Positions 1 to 10,483 of a DNA stretch of 64,000 nucleotides are shown here, in pieces (positions within the stretch are counted from its first letter, which is position 1; each line of letters opens with the position of its first letter). A model generated the notes under the pieces. That model saw nothing but the letters and a program-made list of their open reading frames with translations, searched no databases and was not told the DNA's origin. Location: positions 100,198-164,197 of the forward strand of contig NZ_QTJY01000015.1 of assembly GCF_003703975.1 (NCBI RefSeq), in the 5' to 3' direction. This DNA comes from Larkinella soli. Its GTDB lineage: Bacteria > Bacteroidota > Bacteroidia > Cytophagales > Spirosomataceae. Position numbers and translations under genes: made by a program.

Positions 1-707
1 TGCTGACGAACCGCTCATTGGGCTTCGAACAGGCCCGGCACCTGATTCTGAACTACCAGGTCATCAGAAACGAACGCACCTTCCGCGTCGAGGGCTATTT
101 CAAGAAGTACCTGAACCTGGTGCGGGAGCGGGCGGCCGGGCGGTTCGACCCGAATCCGTACCGGTATCCCGGCAGTTCGACCGACAACGGCGGCCACGGC
201 TACGCGCAGGGCATCGACCTGTTCTGGCGCGACCGGAAATCCTTCAAAAATATCGACTACTGGGTGTCGTACTCGTATCTGGATACGAAGCGGGTGTTCG
301 CCAACTATCCCGTGAAGACGATGCCGACCTTTGCCTCGACCCACACGGCCTCCTTCGTCTACAAGCATTACGTCTCCTTCCTGAAGTCGAACCTCGGGGC
401 TTCCTGGGCCGTCGCGAGCGGGCGGCCCTACTATAATCCGCAGAGCGAAACCTTCCTGACCGACCGGACAAAACCTTTCAGCAGTCTGGCCCTGAGTGCC
501 AGTTACATCACCACGATCAAACGAAACTTCTTCGTCATCTACGCCAGTCTGGACAATGTGCTGGGGACGCGCAACATCTACGGCTACCGGTATTCGCCCG
601 ACGGTTCGCGGAAGTATCCGATCATTCCGCCTTCCTACCGCACGTTCTTCATCGGTGTCAGCATGAACATCGGCCGGAATCTGGCGGTACCGGAGGAGGC
701 AAAATAA
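1..707 (+). CDS. TonB-dependent receptor, C-terminal part (enters from left edge)
   Basis: The frame is already open at base 3, so this is the 3' part of a longer gene. About 235 residues are visible. They show the alternating polar/aromatic strands of an outer-membrane beta-barrel, with NVLGTRNIYGYRYSPDG followed by YRTFFIGVSMNIGRN, as in the last strands of TonB-dependent transporters. The expected role is energy-coupled uptake across the outer membrane; the substrate cannot be judged without the plug domain. The protein ends in a short polar tail (LAVPEEAK) rather than directly on a barrel aromatic. The exported-protein gene at 767 follows after 59 bases. The family call is firm at superfamily level only. 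Confidence 0.75.
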   Translation, partial: LTNRSLGFEQARHLILNYQVIRNERTFRVEGYFKKYLNLVRERAAGRFDPNPYRYPGSSTDNGGHGYAQGIDLFWRDRKSFKNIDYWVSYSYLDTKRVFANYPVKTMPTFASTHTASFVYKHYVSFLKSNLGASWAVASGRPYYNPQSETFLTDRTKPFSSLALSASYITTIKRNFFVIYASLDNVLGTRNIYGYRYSPDGSRKYPIIPPSYRTFFIGVSMNIGRNLAVPEEAK

Positions 708-766
708 ACGGTCTGATTTTCAATAAATTATTTCTAATTTTTCAACCAATTAATTTGTCTGAAACC

Positions 767-1407
767 ATGAAAAGAATCCTGCTTCTCCTGACCCTTGCCC
801 TGACGGTGGGCGCCGGCGCCCGTGCGCAGAATGAAAAGTACGTGAAGGCGATGGAAGCCGCCATCGCCAAAGTGAAGTTCATGGCGCCTAAGGAAGAACT
901 GCAGCAGCTGGCCGGGCAGTTCGAGCGCATCGGCAGCGCCGAAACCGGCGAGTGGCTGCCGGCCTATTGGGCGGCTTATACTTACGCCATTCTGTCGGTG
1001 AAGGAAACCGAAGCCGCCAAAAAAGACGCCTACCTCGACAAGGCGGGTGAATTGCTGAAGGCGGTTTCGAAGCAGCAGGCCGACAGTGACGAAACCATGG
1101 TGCTGGCGGCCCAGATTGCCGGCGCCCGCCTGTCGGTCGATCCTGAAAACCGCTGGCAGCAGTACGTGCCGGAATTCCAGGGTTATCTGGAGAAGGCCAA
1201 AGGGAAGAATCCCGACAATCCGAGGATTTATGCTTTGCAGGGACAATCGCTGTTTTACACGCCCGAGCAGTATGGGGGCGGCAAAACCGCGGCCTGCCCG
1301 ATGCTGAAACAGGCCGCCGAAAAATTTGCTACCTTCAAACCGGCATCGACCATCCACCCCAACTGGGGCCAAGATACCAACCAGTACCTGCTCAGTCAGT
1401 GCAGCCA

Positions 1408-1411
<4 letters not shown>
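767..1411 (+). CDS. Exported helical (TPR-like) protein
   Basis: The 214-residue product starts with a clear signal peptide (MKRILLLLTLALTVGAGARA, cleavage likely before QNEK). ATG 767 is preferred over an in-frame TTG at 755 because it begins the signal peptide exactly. The mature part is almost all helical, with Ala-rich amphipathic segments reminiscent of degenerate tetratricopeptide repeats, and has two Cys (AACPML and the C-terminal LSQCSQ). It is probably periplasmic or outer-membrane associated. Its TGA overlaps the ATG of the kinase gene (ATGA at 1408-1411), so the two are likely translationally coupled and this protein may feed into the sensor system. No specific function is recognised. 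Confidence 0.8.
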
Positions 1412-2550
<1,139 letters not shown>

Positions 2551-2589
2551 GTGCCGAAGAACTGCCGGGACCTCAAACTCTATTTTCCA

Positions 2590-2841
2590 ATGAAAGCATC
2601 GACCGAACGTAAAATCATACGCTGGCTGCACCTGATCGCCGGCATTCCCATTCTCGGCTACATCTACGGGCCGGTGGCCGGGATACCGGAAGCCGCCCTG
2701 ATGGTGAAAGCCGTCATCATGCCGCTGGTCATTCTGTCCGGGCTGTGGCTGTGGAAGGGCCAGTGGGTCCGCAAATTCTTCGTAAAAGCCGGTTCGAACG
2801 CCCAGGGATCGCACCGCCGTCCGTTAAAACTGAAAGTCTGA
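2590..2841 (+). CDS. Small membrane protein between the kinase and its regulator
   Basis: The 83-residue protein has two hydrophobic segments (about 10-30 and 38-56) and a basic C-terminal tail. ATG 2590 lies 39 bases after the kinase stop, and its TGA shares a base with the ATG of the LytTR regulator gene (2839-2843), so it belongs to the same transcript. The frame is open further upstream to 2551, but the ATG gives the natural membrane-protein N-terminus. The family is not recognised. Position suggests a modulator or partner of the kinase, which is inference only. Confidence 0.7.
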   Translation: MKASTERKIIRWLHLIAGIPILGYIYGPVAGIPEAALMVKAVIMPLVILSGLWLWKGQWVRKFFVKAGSNAQGSHRRPLKLKV

Positions 2842-3611
2842 TGACGACTTCCCGATTTCCGCTCCGAACCCTGCTCGTCGACGACGAACCGCTGGCCCTC
2901 AGCCGTCTCCGGCGGCTTCTGGGCCGGTTTGAAGATACCTTCGAGATTGTGGGCGAGGCCGTCAACGGCCTGGAGGGCCTGAAGGCCGTGAGCGTCCTGG
3001 AGCCGGACATCGTATTTCTGGACATCGAAATGCCCGGCATGAACGGTTTCGAGATGCTGGCGAAACTGCCCTACCTGCCGATGGTGGTTTTTGCCACGGC
3101 CTATGACGACTACGCCGTCCGGGCGTTCGAAGAGAACTCCATCGACTACCTGCTGAAACCGGTCGAGCCGGAGCGGCTGGAAAAGACCGTCGATCGGATC
3201 CGGAAAACCCAATCGTCTCCGGCCGGTCCCGGCCCCGATCTGCGGCACGTACTGGAACTGCTGAAGCCGAAACGGGAACTCCATTCGATCAGTGTCCGGA
3301 CGGGCGACCGTATCCTGCTTGTCCCGCTGGCCGAGGTCTCCTATTTTGAAGCCGAAGACAAATACGTCTTTCTGCATACGACCGACGGGCAGCAGTATCT
3401 GACCAGTTATACCATCAGCACCCTGGAGGAGAAACTGCCGGATACCTTCGTTCGCGTAAGCCGCTCGACGCTGCTCAATTCCAGGCACATCCGGGAGATC
3501 CAGAAGTATTTCAGCGGGAAATTTCTGGTGATCATGCGCGATAAAAAAGCGACGCAGCTCATCAGCGGAAGCGCCTTCAACGATAACCTCCGGGCGTTGC
3601 TTGAATTATGA
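2841..3611 (+). CDS. LytTR-family response regulator
   Basis: The 256-residue product has a receiver domain (residues 9-125) with the acidic pocket DDE (14-16), phospho-acceptor Asp61 in FLDIEMPG and Lys106 in YLLKP. A LytTR DNA-binding domain follows (about 155-256), seen as the stretch ending VSYFEAEDKYVFLHT and then FVRVSRSTLLN. It is the cognate regulator of the LytS-like kinase two genes upstream. ATG 2841 overlaps the preceding stop by one base; the longer open frame upstream is not needed for either domain. Targets are unknown; LytTR proteins bind paired direct repeats. Confidence 0.95.
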   Translation: MTTSRFPLRTLLVDDEPLALSRLRRLLGRFEDTFEIVGEAVNGLEGLKAVSVLEPDIVFLDIEMPGMNGFEMLAKLPYLPMVVFATAYDDYAVRAFEENSIDYLLKPVEPERLEKTVDRIRKTQSSPAGPGPDLRHVLELLKPKRELHSISVRTGDRILLVPLAEVSYFEAEDKYVFLHTTDGQQYLTSYTISTLEEKLPDTFVRVSRSTLLNSRHIREIQKYFSGKFLVIMRDKKATQLISGSAFNDNLRALLEL

Positions 3612-3674
3612 ATTTGAGGCCGTTCCAGCCTGATAAAGAGAATAGATGACTGAAAAAGGCGGAAAAGGTGCAAA

Positions 3675-3704
3675 GGCTGTGCGTTTTCGAAACGCTTCGC
3701 AGCC
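3675..3704 (+). terminator. Hairpin after the LytTR operon
   Basis: GGCTG/CAGCC encloses an inner GCGTTT-tcg-AAACGC stem, 63 bases after the regulator stop and before the uppS promoter. No strong T-run follows directly, so it may be an intrinsic terminator of modest strength. No gene is seen between 3612 and 3850. Confidence 0.45.
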
Positions 3705-3799
3705 CGGCAGCCTTTTCTGCCTGTCCCCCTTTTGCCTGCCGCCTGCGTTTTTTTGAATCTTTAACATTTTCCTGTGAATGCTTATTGGGGTACTTTCAG

Positions 3800-3807
3800 T
3801 AACTTTG
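3800..3807 (+). promoter_or_regulatory. Bacteroidota -7 element for uppS
   Basis: TAACTTTG matches the TAnnTTTG consensus and lies 43 bases before the uppS ATG. No TTG is found at the usual 19-21 base spacing, so the -33 element is weak. It would drive uppS and probably bamA. Confidence 0.5.
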
Positions 3808-3850
3808 TGGTTCTAAAAAACTTAAAGTTTGTTAAAACCGATCCGGCTGA

Positions 3851-4591
3851 ATGAAAGAACTCATTGACCTGAGCAATCTGCCCCGACACATAGCCGTTAT
3901 TATGGACGGAAACGGACGCTGGGCCAAACGGCAGGGCGCTGCGCGGGTATTCGGCCACCGGAATGCCATCAAATCCGTCAGGGAAGTCACCGAAGGATGT
4001 GCGGAATTGGGCGTGAAGTATCTGACTCTCTATACATTTTCTACCGAAAACTGGGCTCGTCCCAAATACGAAATCGACGCTCTGATGCAGTTGCTGGTAC
4101 ACACCATCCGCTCGGAAATCCCGACGCTGATGGAAAACAACGTGCGTCTGTCGACCATCGGAAGCATCGATACGCTGCCGGGTGACTGCCGGTCGGAGCT
4201 GTCCGAAGCCATGCGGATGACCGAGCAAAACGACGGTCTGAACCTGATCCTGGCCCTGAGTTACAGCGGAAAATGGGACATCCTGGAAGCCACGCGCAAA
4301 ATTGCCCGCCAGGTGGAACAGGGAACGCTGTCGCCCGATCAGATCGATGAGGAACTCTTCTCCCACTCACTGGCGACGGACGGCATCGACGATGTCGACC
4401 TGATGATCCGGACGGGTGGGGATCACCGGATCAGCAACTTTATGCTCTGGCAACTCGCTTATGCCGAGTTATATATCATTGAGAATGTACTCTGGCCCGA
4501 TTTTCGCAAGCCCCATTTGTGGGAAGCCATTCTGGCCTATCAGAACCGTGAACGACGCTTTGGAAAGACCAGCGAGCAGCTGGTAAAGTAG
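3851..4591 (+). CDS. uppS: Undecaprenyl diphosphate synthase
   Basis: Cytosolic cis-prenyltransferase that condenses isopentenyl diphosphate onto farnesyl diphosphate to make the C55 lipid carrier used for peptidoglycan and surface polysaccharides. At 246 residues it has normal length. The family signature IMDGNGRWAKR carries catalytic Asp19. TFSTENWARP and the diphosphate-binding RTGGDHRISNFMLWQ region are both present; the latter differs slightly from the common RTSGEQRLSNF. The gene lies 43 bases before bamA, an order seen in many Bacteroidota, and is probably cotranscribed with it. Confidence 0.97.
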   Translation: MKELIDLSNLPRHIAVIMDGNGRWAKRQGAARVFGHRNAIKSVREVTEGCAELGVKYLTLYTFSTENWARPKYEIDALMQLLVHTIRSEIPTLMENNVRLSTIGSIDTLPGDCRSELSEAMRMTEQNDGLNLILALSYSGKWDILEATRKIARQVEQGTLSPDQIDEELFSHSLATDGIDDVDLMIRTGGDHRISNFMLWQLAYAELYIIENVLWPDFRKPHLWEAILAYQNRERRFGKTSEQLVK

Positions 4592-4634
4592 TTGGCCCGA
4601 ACGCTTTTTCGTTTTCCAGTCAGTTGGGTAACAC

Positions 4635-7274
4635 ATGAAATCAACTCCTACCACATTGGTATCCTTGAGTAACAAAATCATTTTTGGGGGCGTGATGGCG
4701 GTAGCCATGATTCTGCTGCTGGCTTTACCCGGCCAGGCGCAGATCCGACCCGGTTTCGGTGGCGGACGCATCACGTCCGGCCAGGCGTCGCCGGCCCCGA
4801 ACGCTCCCATCGAGATCAATTATAACGATCCGAAAGAATACGAAATCGCCGGACTGAGCGTGACCGGAAACAAGTACCTCGACCCGAACTCCCTGCTGTC
4901 GCTGACCGGCCTGAAGGTGGGCGACAAAATCCGGATTCCGGGGGAAAGCATCAACGGCGCCATCAAGCGGCTGATGAGCCAGGGCCTGCTGGAAGATGTC
5001 GAGGTGCTGGTGACGAAAGTGGAAGGCAACCAGCTCACCCTCAACGTCGCCATCAAGGAACAGCCCCGTCTGTATAAGGTCACCTTCGTCGGTATCAAGA
5101 AATCCGAGCAGGACGCCCTGAAAGACAAGGTCAAACTGAACCTCGGACGCCTGATCTCCAATACGCTGATCAAGAACACGCAGCTCAGCGTGAAGAAGTA
5201 CTTCATCGAAAAAGGCTTCCTGAACACCAAAGTCCAGATCACGACCGTCCCGACCGACAGTACGCGCAACCAGGCCACCATGCGGGTGGCGATCGAGAAA
5301 GGGGACAAGGTCAAGATCAACAACATCGAAATCCGCGGCCGTGAGCAGGTGGAAGAGTCCAGGATCCGTCTGAAAATGAAGGGCACGAAGCAGAAGCGCT
5401 TCGGCCGTTTGTTTACGCCTTCCAAGTTCATTCCCAAGAAGTTCGAGGAAGACAAGCAAAAGGTCATCGAATTCTATAACAAGGAAGGTTTCCGCGACGC
5501 GGCCGTTACTTTCGATTCGGTCTACGCGTACGACAACAGCAGCGTCAACATCGTCATGAACATCGACGAGGGCCGGAAGTACTTTATCCGGTCGATTTCG
5601 TGGGAGGGTAACTACCTTTACACCGACGAGCAGCTGACCGAAGTGCTGGGCCTCAAGAAAGGCGATCTTTACAGTAAGGAAGATATCGAAAAGCGGAAGA
5701 ACGGCAATCCGGGCAGTGACCTCAGCTCGGTATACATGGACCGAGGCTACCTGTATTTTAACGCCGACGACGTCATCCGAAGCGTGGAAGGCGACTCCAT
5801 CGACGTCGAGTTCCGGATTTTCGAAGGCAAGCAGGCCACAATCAACCGCATCATCCTGAACGGAAATACCAAGACCAGCGACCACGTCGTGCTTCGTGAA
5901 ATCCGAACGCTGCCCGGTCAGAAATTCAGCAAGACCGACATCATCCGGACCCAGCGCGAGCTGGCGACGCTCGGCTATTTCGATCCCGAGAAGATCGGGA
6001 TCAACCCGGTTCCGCAGCCCGACGGTACGGTCGACATCGAATATACCGTCGAGGAAAAACCGAGCGACCAGATCGAGCTTTCCGGCGGCTGGGGTGGATA
6101 CGTCGGCTTTGTCGGAACGCTGGGCCTCGTGTTCAACAACTTCTCGGCCCGCAATATTATGAACCTCAAAGCCTGGCGGCCGCTGCCGGCGGGCGACGGC
6201 CAGAAACTGGCGCTGCGGTTCCAGGCCAACGGCCGCCAGTTCCAGACCTACTCCCTGACGTTCACCGAGCCCTGGCTCGGCGGCAAGCGCCCGAACGCCT
6301 TCTCGCTGAGCGTGGCCCGGACGATCTACCGGATCTCCGACTACACGAACCTGTACACCAACCCAACCCGCTACGGGAAGGATTTTATCGGGTCGTACGG
6401 CAACACGATGATTTCGCTCGGTCTGGGCCGCCGTCTGCGGTTCCCGGACGACTACTTCCAGCTCAGCAATTCGCTGACCTACCAGCGGTACGAGCTGAAT
6501 AACTACGATATCTTCGGGATCGGTCTGCGGAACGGGATCTCCAACAGCATCACGTTCAACACGACGCTGGCCCGAAACAGCATCGACAACCCGCAGTTCC
6601 CGCGGGGCGGTTCGTCCTTCTCGCTGAGCGGTACGCTGACGCCCCCGTATTCGGCCCTGGGCAGCAAGGCGTTCGAATCGACCGTCGAGAACCGCTACAA
6701 GTGGGTCGAATACCACAAATGGATGTTCGACGCGAGCTGGTTCGCCACCGTCACGGGCAAGCTGGTGCTGAACGCCCGGGCCCACATGGGCTTCCTGGGC
6801 CGGTACAGCGCCAAAACCGACTTCAGCCCCTTCGAACGGTTCGTTCTGGGGGGGTCGGGTCTGGCCGGTACGGGGCAGTTCGCTCTGGCGCAGGACATCA
6901 TCGGTCTGCGGGGTTATAACGACCGCGACGTCTACACGGGCATGAACGGCATTACGCCGACGGCCCAGGAACGGGCGCGGGGCGGTCTGGCCTTCAGCAA
7001 ATACATCATGGAGCTTCGTTACCCGGTATCGCTCAACCCGTCGGCCACGATCTTCGTGCTGGGCTTCCTCGAAGCCGGGAACAACTGGGGGAGTTTCAGC
7101 AACTTCAATCCCTTCGATCTGAAGCGCTCCGTCGGCGCGGGGGCCAGGATCTTCATGCCGGCTTTCGGTCTGATCGGGATCGACTACGGATATGGCTTCG
7201 ACCGGATGCCGGGTGCCCAGCGTCCGGGACCGGGTGGGCAGTTCCACTTCACCATCGGGCAGCAAATCAGATAA
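4635..7274 (+). CDS. bamA: Outer-membrane barrel assembly protein BamA
   Basis: The 879-residue protein has an N-terminal signal segment ending PGQAQ near residue 36. Five POTRA repeats span roughly 60-480 (examples: YEIAGLSVTGNKYL, KINNIEIRGREQV, TINRIILNGNTKTSD). A C-terminal 16-strand barrel follows, with the conserved IGLRGYNDRDVY loop, the counterpart of the VRGF motif. It inserts beta-barrel proteins into the outer membrane. Two Skp-like chaperone genes follow directly, giving a functional unit for outer-membrane protein biogenesis. Length and order are typical; nothing is missing. Confidence 0.97.
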   Translation: MKSTPTTLVSLSNKIIFGGVMAVAMILLLALPGQAQIRPGFGGGRITSGQASPAPNAPIEINYNDPKEYEIAGLSVTGNKYLDPNSLLSLTGLKVGDKIRIPGESINGAIKRLMSQGLLEDVEVLVTKVEGNQLTLNVAIKEQPRLYKVTFVGIKKSEQDALKDKVKLNLGRLISNTLIKNTQLSVKKYFIEKGFLNTKVQITTVPTDSTRNQATMRVAIEKGDKVKINNIEIRGREQVEESRIRLKMKGTKQKRFGRLFTPSKFIPKKFEEDKQKVIEFYNKEGFRDAAVTFDSVYAYDNSSVNIVMNIDEGRKYFIRSISWEGNYLYTDEQLTEVLGLKKGDLYSKEDIEKRKNGNPGSDLSSVYMDRGYLYFNADDVIRSVEGDSIDVEFRIFEGKQATINRIILNGNTKTSDHVVLREIRTLPGQKFSKTDIIRTQRELATLGYFDPEKIGINPVPQPDGTVDIEYTVEEKPSDQIELSGGWGGYVGFVGTLGLVFNNFSARNIMNLKAWRPLPAGDGQKLALRFQANGRQFQTYSLTFTEPWLGGKRPNAFSLSVARTIYRISDYTNLYTNPTRYGKDFIGSYGNTMISLGLGRRLRFPDDYFQLSNSLTYQRYELNNYDIFGIGLRNGISNSITFNTTLARNSIDNPQFPRGGSSFSLSGTLTPPYSALGSKAFESTVENRYKWVEYHKWMFDASWFATVTGKLVLNARAHMGFLGRYSAKTDFSPFERFVLGGSGLAGTGQFALAQDIIGLRGYNDRDVYTGMNGITPTAQERARGGLAFSKYIMELRYPVSLNPSATIFVLGFLEAGNNWGSFSNFNPFDLKRSVGAGARIFMPAFGLIGIDYGYGFDRMPGAQRPGPGGQFHFTIGQQIR

Positions 7275-7326
7275 GAAACCGGCCGGTCTGACGTTTGAAA
7301 ACTATTGAACGTCAGCAAAAAATGTC

Positions 7327-7965
7327 ATGAAAAAAGGAGTAATTTTTGTAACTTTGCTTTTCTTTTCGGCGCTTGGACCCGTTCAGGCTCAGAAGTTTGG
7401 TTACGTCGATTCGGAATTCATTACCAGCAAGATGCCTGACTACCAGAAGGCGCTGACCGAAATCGACAAGTTTGCCGACAAGTGGTCGAAAGACATTCAG
7501 GACAAGTACACGGAGATTGATAAGTTGCAGAAAACCTATCAGGCCGAGGAAATCCTGCTGACGGAGGATATGAAGCGGGACAGACTGCGGATTATCAGCG
7601 AAAAAGAACGGGAGGCCCGGGAATACAACAACAAGGTGTTCGGTTACGAGGGGATGTTGTTCCAGAAAAAGAAAGAGTTGATGAAGCCGGTCACCGAGAC
7701 GGTGATGCGGGCCATCGATAAGATTGCCGCCCAGAAACGACTCGATTTCGTATTCGATAAAGCCAGCGAGGGCGTGGTGATGCTTTACACCAACCCGCGG
7801 CATGATTATACGGATTACGTTCTGGAGGAACTCGGGCTGGCAAACGATCAGAAGAACGGGAAAACGGCCGCCGTCGATGCGGCCGGCACGCCGGCGGAAC
7901 CGGAATTAAACCCGGCAGGTCCGTCCAGGTCTAATGCAAGCAAACCAACAAAACAACCAAAATAA
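7327..7965 (+). CDS. Periplasmic OmpH/Skp-family chaperone (first copy)
   Basis: The 212-residue product has signal peptide MKKGVIFVTLLFFSALGPVQ. The OmpH core (about 22-165) is a long antiparallel coiled coil (EIDKLQKTYQAEEILL and EKEREAREYNNKVFGYE) between two short strand segments (KFGYVDSEFI and LDFVFDKA). The last 40 residues are low-complexity (Pro, Ala, Lys). It should escort unfolded barrel proteins to BamA. It sits 52 bases downstream of bamA and 9 bases upstream of a second, divergent copy. Confidence 0.9.
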   Translation: MKKGVIFVTLLFFSALGPVQAQKFGYVDSEFITSKMPDYQKALTEIDKFADKWSKDIQDKYTEIDKLQKTYQAEEILLTEDMKRDRLRIISEKEREAREYNNKVFGYEGMLFQKKKELMKPVTETVMRAIDKIAAQKRLDFVFDKASEGVVMLYTNPRHDYTDYVLEELGLANDQKNGKTAAVDAAGTPAEPELNPAGPSRSNASKPTKQPK

Positions 7966-7974
7966 CAAGTTCGA

Positions 7975-8622
7975 ATGAAAAATAAACTCATTGCACTGGC
8001 AGCAGCTCTGCTATTGGGTAGTAGCCAGGTGTGGGCGCAGGCACAGCAACCGGCCACCCCGGCGGCTGCAGTAGCTTCTGTGAAGATTGGTTATACGAAT
8101 ATGGAGTACATCCTGCAGAATATGCCGGAATTCAAAGATATTCAGAACCAGATTACCATCCAGCGCACGCAGCTGGAGAATAACTTCAAGACGATGTCGA
8201 AGGAGTTTGAAGACAAACTGGCCGCTTACGAGAAAGGACAGGGCCAGATGTCGGAGGTGATCAAAGCCGATAAGGAGAAGGAACTGCAGGGTCTGCAGCA
8301 GCGCATTCAGGAGTTCCAGCAGAACTCCAGTGTCACCCTCCAGACCAAATACAACCAGCTGGTCAACCCGGTGATGGAGAAAATCCAGAAGAACATCGAC
8401 GCCGTTGCCAAAGAAAGCGGTTATACCTACGTGTTTAACCTCGACGCCGGTGCCGGTACGATTCCTATTCTGCTGTACGCTCCGGAAGACAATAACATTA
8501 CGGATCTGGTATTCCGGAAAATGGGTGTAAACCCGCCGTCGAAGCAGGCCGCTGCCCAGCCGAACGCCAATCAGGCCAAGCCGGCTCCGCAGCAGAATGC
8601 TGCCGCTCCGAAAAAGAACTGA
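7975..8622 (+). CDS. Periplasmic OmpH/Skp-family chaperone (second copy)
   Basis: The 215-residue product has a signal peptide (LALAAALLLGSSQVWAQ type). The OmpH domain spans about 34-180, with KIGYTNMEYILQNMPEF at its start and a Gln/Glu-rich coiled coil. The tail is Ala/Pro/Gln-rich, ending PKKN. The two chaperones share fold and layout but differ in sequence, so the duplication is old; they may form mixed trimers or have separate clients, which is inference. A strong terminator follows at 8644. Confidence 0.9.
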   Translation: MKNKLIALAAALLLGSSQVWAQAQQPATPAAAVASVKIGYTNMEYILQNMPEFKDIQNQITIQRTQLENNFKTMSKEFEDKLAAYEKGQGQMSEVIKADKEKELQGLQQRIQEFQQNSSVTLQTKYNQLVNPVMEKIQKNIDAVAKESGYTYVFNLDAGAGTIPILLYAPEDNNITDLVFRKMGVNPPSKQAAAQPNANQAKPAPQQNAAAPKKN

Positions 8623-8643
8623 TCTGACGTATAAGTACCTTCG

Positions 8644-8675
8644 AAAGCCGCTCCAATCGGAGCGGCTTTTCGTTT
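8644..8675 (+). terminator. Intrinsic terminator after the bamA-ompH run
   Basis: AAAGCCGCTCC and GGAGCGGCTTTT form an 11-bp stem with an AATC loop, followed by CGTTTTTC. It closes the envelope-biogenesis transcription unit. Confidence 0.9.
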
Positions 8676-8810
8676 TTCTGCCCCGGAAGCGATTCGGAAA
8701 GGTAAACCTATTATGACAAGTTTGTATTAAATAAGTACAATTCTATATTTTTATTTGTTATCGCTGAATCAATTTTACCGATGTTTTTCTTCCGCCTAAA
8801 ATGTATCTAT

Positions 8811-8818
8811 TAATTTTA
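8811..8818 (+). promoter_or_regulatory. Possible -7 element for the Ig-like protein gene
   Basis: TAATTTTA resembles TAnnTTTG except for the last base and lies 35 bases before the ATG at 8854. The surrounding 8680-8850 stretch is markedly AT-rich compared with the genes. No convincing -33 TTG is seen. Confidence 0.3.
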
Positions 8819-8853
8819 CGTTACACTTAAAACCATCGGTGGGACAATTTATT

Positions 8854-10464
8854 ATGTACCAAAAGATAGGGAGCATTGTTGCCTTTGTACTGTTCTTAAC
8901 CAGATTGACATGTGTTGCTCAGGAATCCAGGTCCCTTCAAATCGTCCTACCCCAGCAGCCGAACTGGAACGTTGTGCCTGAGGGCCATACGATCGACGTC
9001 ACGCTGAAAGTGACCGGTACCCGGTCCGACTCGATTACCTATTTTATCGAACAGGGGCAGATGGAGGGCATGGCGCTCGACTCCACCGGTCATTTCCGCT
9101 GGACGCCCGGCTTCGACATTGCCGACCGGATTACGACGGTAAAGACCATTCCGGTGATTTTCGGAGCCCGGACCCGGCAGGGCGAAACCACTACTCAATC
9201 GGTCGATTTCAGGGTGCAGCATGTCAACCGGCCCCCGGTCATCGGTGATCTGCGGCCTTTTTACGTTCGCTATAAAACGCAGAATATTTATAAAATGGAC
9301 GGTAATGTCGTTCGCGACGAAGATAACGACCCGCTCGTTTTCATTCCCATTACCGACCAGATGCCGGAAGGCTCCAGACTGTCCGCACAGGGTGAACTGA
9401 CCTGGCAATTGTCTCTGAACCAGTTCAATCTGCTGAAGAACAACAAGTCACAGTACATCGAATTCTGGGTGGAAGACCAGCCCGCCAAATCCCGTACCAA
9501 AGGACGGTTGAAAGTCGAGGTAACGCAGATGGATCTGCCGCCCGAAATTGCCGTCGTGCCGGAAGACCCGCGCATCCGGATCAAGGAAAATGCCACTGTA
9601 AATCTTAAATTTTACCTGAGCGACCCAAACGGTGACGATGACCTGACGACCTTCGACTTTCTGTCCGAAAGCCAGGATGTACCGAAAAGCTCCCTCAGAA
9701 AGAACGCCCCGACCAACTACGAATTCATCTGGAAGCCGGGGTATGATTTCGTCAAGGATCCGTATGACTCGCTGGCGTTCCAGATCGTGTTTTTTACGCT
9801 CGACAAGGCCCAGAACCGTGCCGAGCGCCGGGTGAATTTTACGGTGTACAATGCCGTCAACGAGGGAGAAAAGGACCGTTATTATTACATCCAGTACCGC
9901 CAGGCGATGGTCAATGCCTGGAACCTGCTGGAGCAGTTGGGCGAGAAAGAGGAGGAACTGAAGAGAAGTTACCGGAAAGCGAAAAAGGGCAAGCGCAATC
10001 GCTCCGTCGCCAATGCCTCGCTGGGGGCCGTCACAGGCGTTACCCCGGCCATTACCTCGGCCAAATCGAGCCCCAGCGCCCAGCAGAATCAGCGGTTGAT
10101 TTCGGCCATCGGCGGAACGGCCGTCATGACGATGGGCACCCTGGAAGCGACCGAAGTTATCGGAAAGTCGATGAAGGACCTGCTCGACCGCTTCAACTAC
10201 GTCATGAGCAAAAAGAGCGAACTTCAGAACAAGGGCGACGTATTCGCCCGGGAATTTGCATTGAAAGCCACCCGCCGGAATCCGGACTTTATTAAAAAGC
10301 TGGATGATTTCCGGTCGTCGATGAGCCTTTCCGGTCTGGTGGCGCTGGAACTGGATGCCGGCTGGGAAAGTAAGAAGGAGGCCACCGACAAGGCCCTGAA
10401 ACGGACTTTCAAAGACTTTACGCCCCTGGAGGAAAATGAAGCCGCAAGCCTGAACCGGCCCTGA
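8854..10464 (+). CDS. Exported protein with cadherin/Ig-like repeats and a helical C-terminus
   Basis: The 536-residue protein has an N-terminal signal peptide (about 1-24, ending TCVAQ). Residues 30-340 read as three beta-sandwich repeats of the dystroglycan/cadherin type (GHFRWTPGFD, GELTWQLSLNQ and YEFIWKPGYDFV recur at about 100-residue spacing). Residues 350-536 are helical and strongly charged, with RKAKKGKRNRS in the middle. ATG 8854 is chosen over GTG 8839 because it starts the signal peptide. It is monocistronic, between two terminators. It may be a surface or periplasmic scaffold; no function is recognised. Confidence 0.8.
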   Translation: MYQKIGSIVAFVLFLTRLTCVAQESRSLQIVLPQQPNWNVVPEGHTIDVTLKVTGTRSDSITYFIEQGQMEGMALDSTGHFRWTPGFDIADRITTVKTIPVIFGARTRQGETTTQSVDFRVQHVNRPPVIGDLRPFYVRYKTQNIYKMDGNVVRDEDNDPLVFIPITDQMPEGSRLSAQGELTWQLSLNQFNLLKNNKSQYIEFWVEDQPAKSRTKGRLKVEVTQMDLPPEIAVVPEDPRIRIKENATVNLKFYLSDPNGDDDLTTFDFLSESQDVPKSSLRKNAPTNYEFIWKPGYDFVKDPYDSLAFQIVFFTLDKAQNRAERRVNFTVYNAVNEGEKDRYYYIQYRQAMVNAWNLLEQLGEKEEELKRSYRKAKKGKRNRSVANASLGAVTGVTPAITSAKSSPSAQQNQRLISAIGGTAVMTMGTLEATEVIGKSMKDLLDRFNYVMSKKSELQNKGDVFAREFALKATRRNPDFIKKLDDFRSSMSLSGLVALELDAGWESKKEATDKALKRTFKDFTPLEENEAASLNRP

Positions 10465-10483
10465 ACCGATTCCTTACCGGCAT

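Noticed and set aside
4725..7265. Long open frame (846 codons) antisense to bamA
   Set aside because: It mirrors bamA codon use in a GC-rich gene, has no family motif and no promoter. bamA itself is unambiguous.
7349..7356. TAACTTTG -7-like box
   Set aside because: It lies inside the signal-peptide codons of the first ompH gene, with no -33 box at proper spacing; it encodes conserved signal residues.
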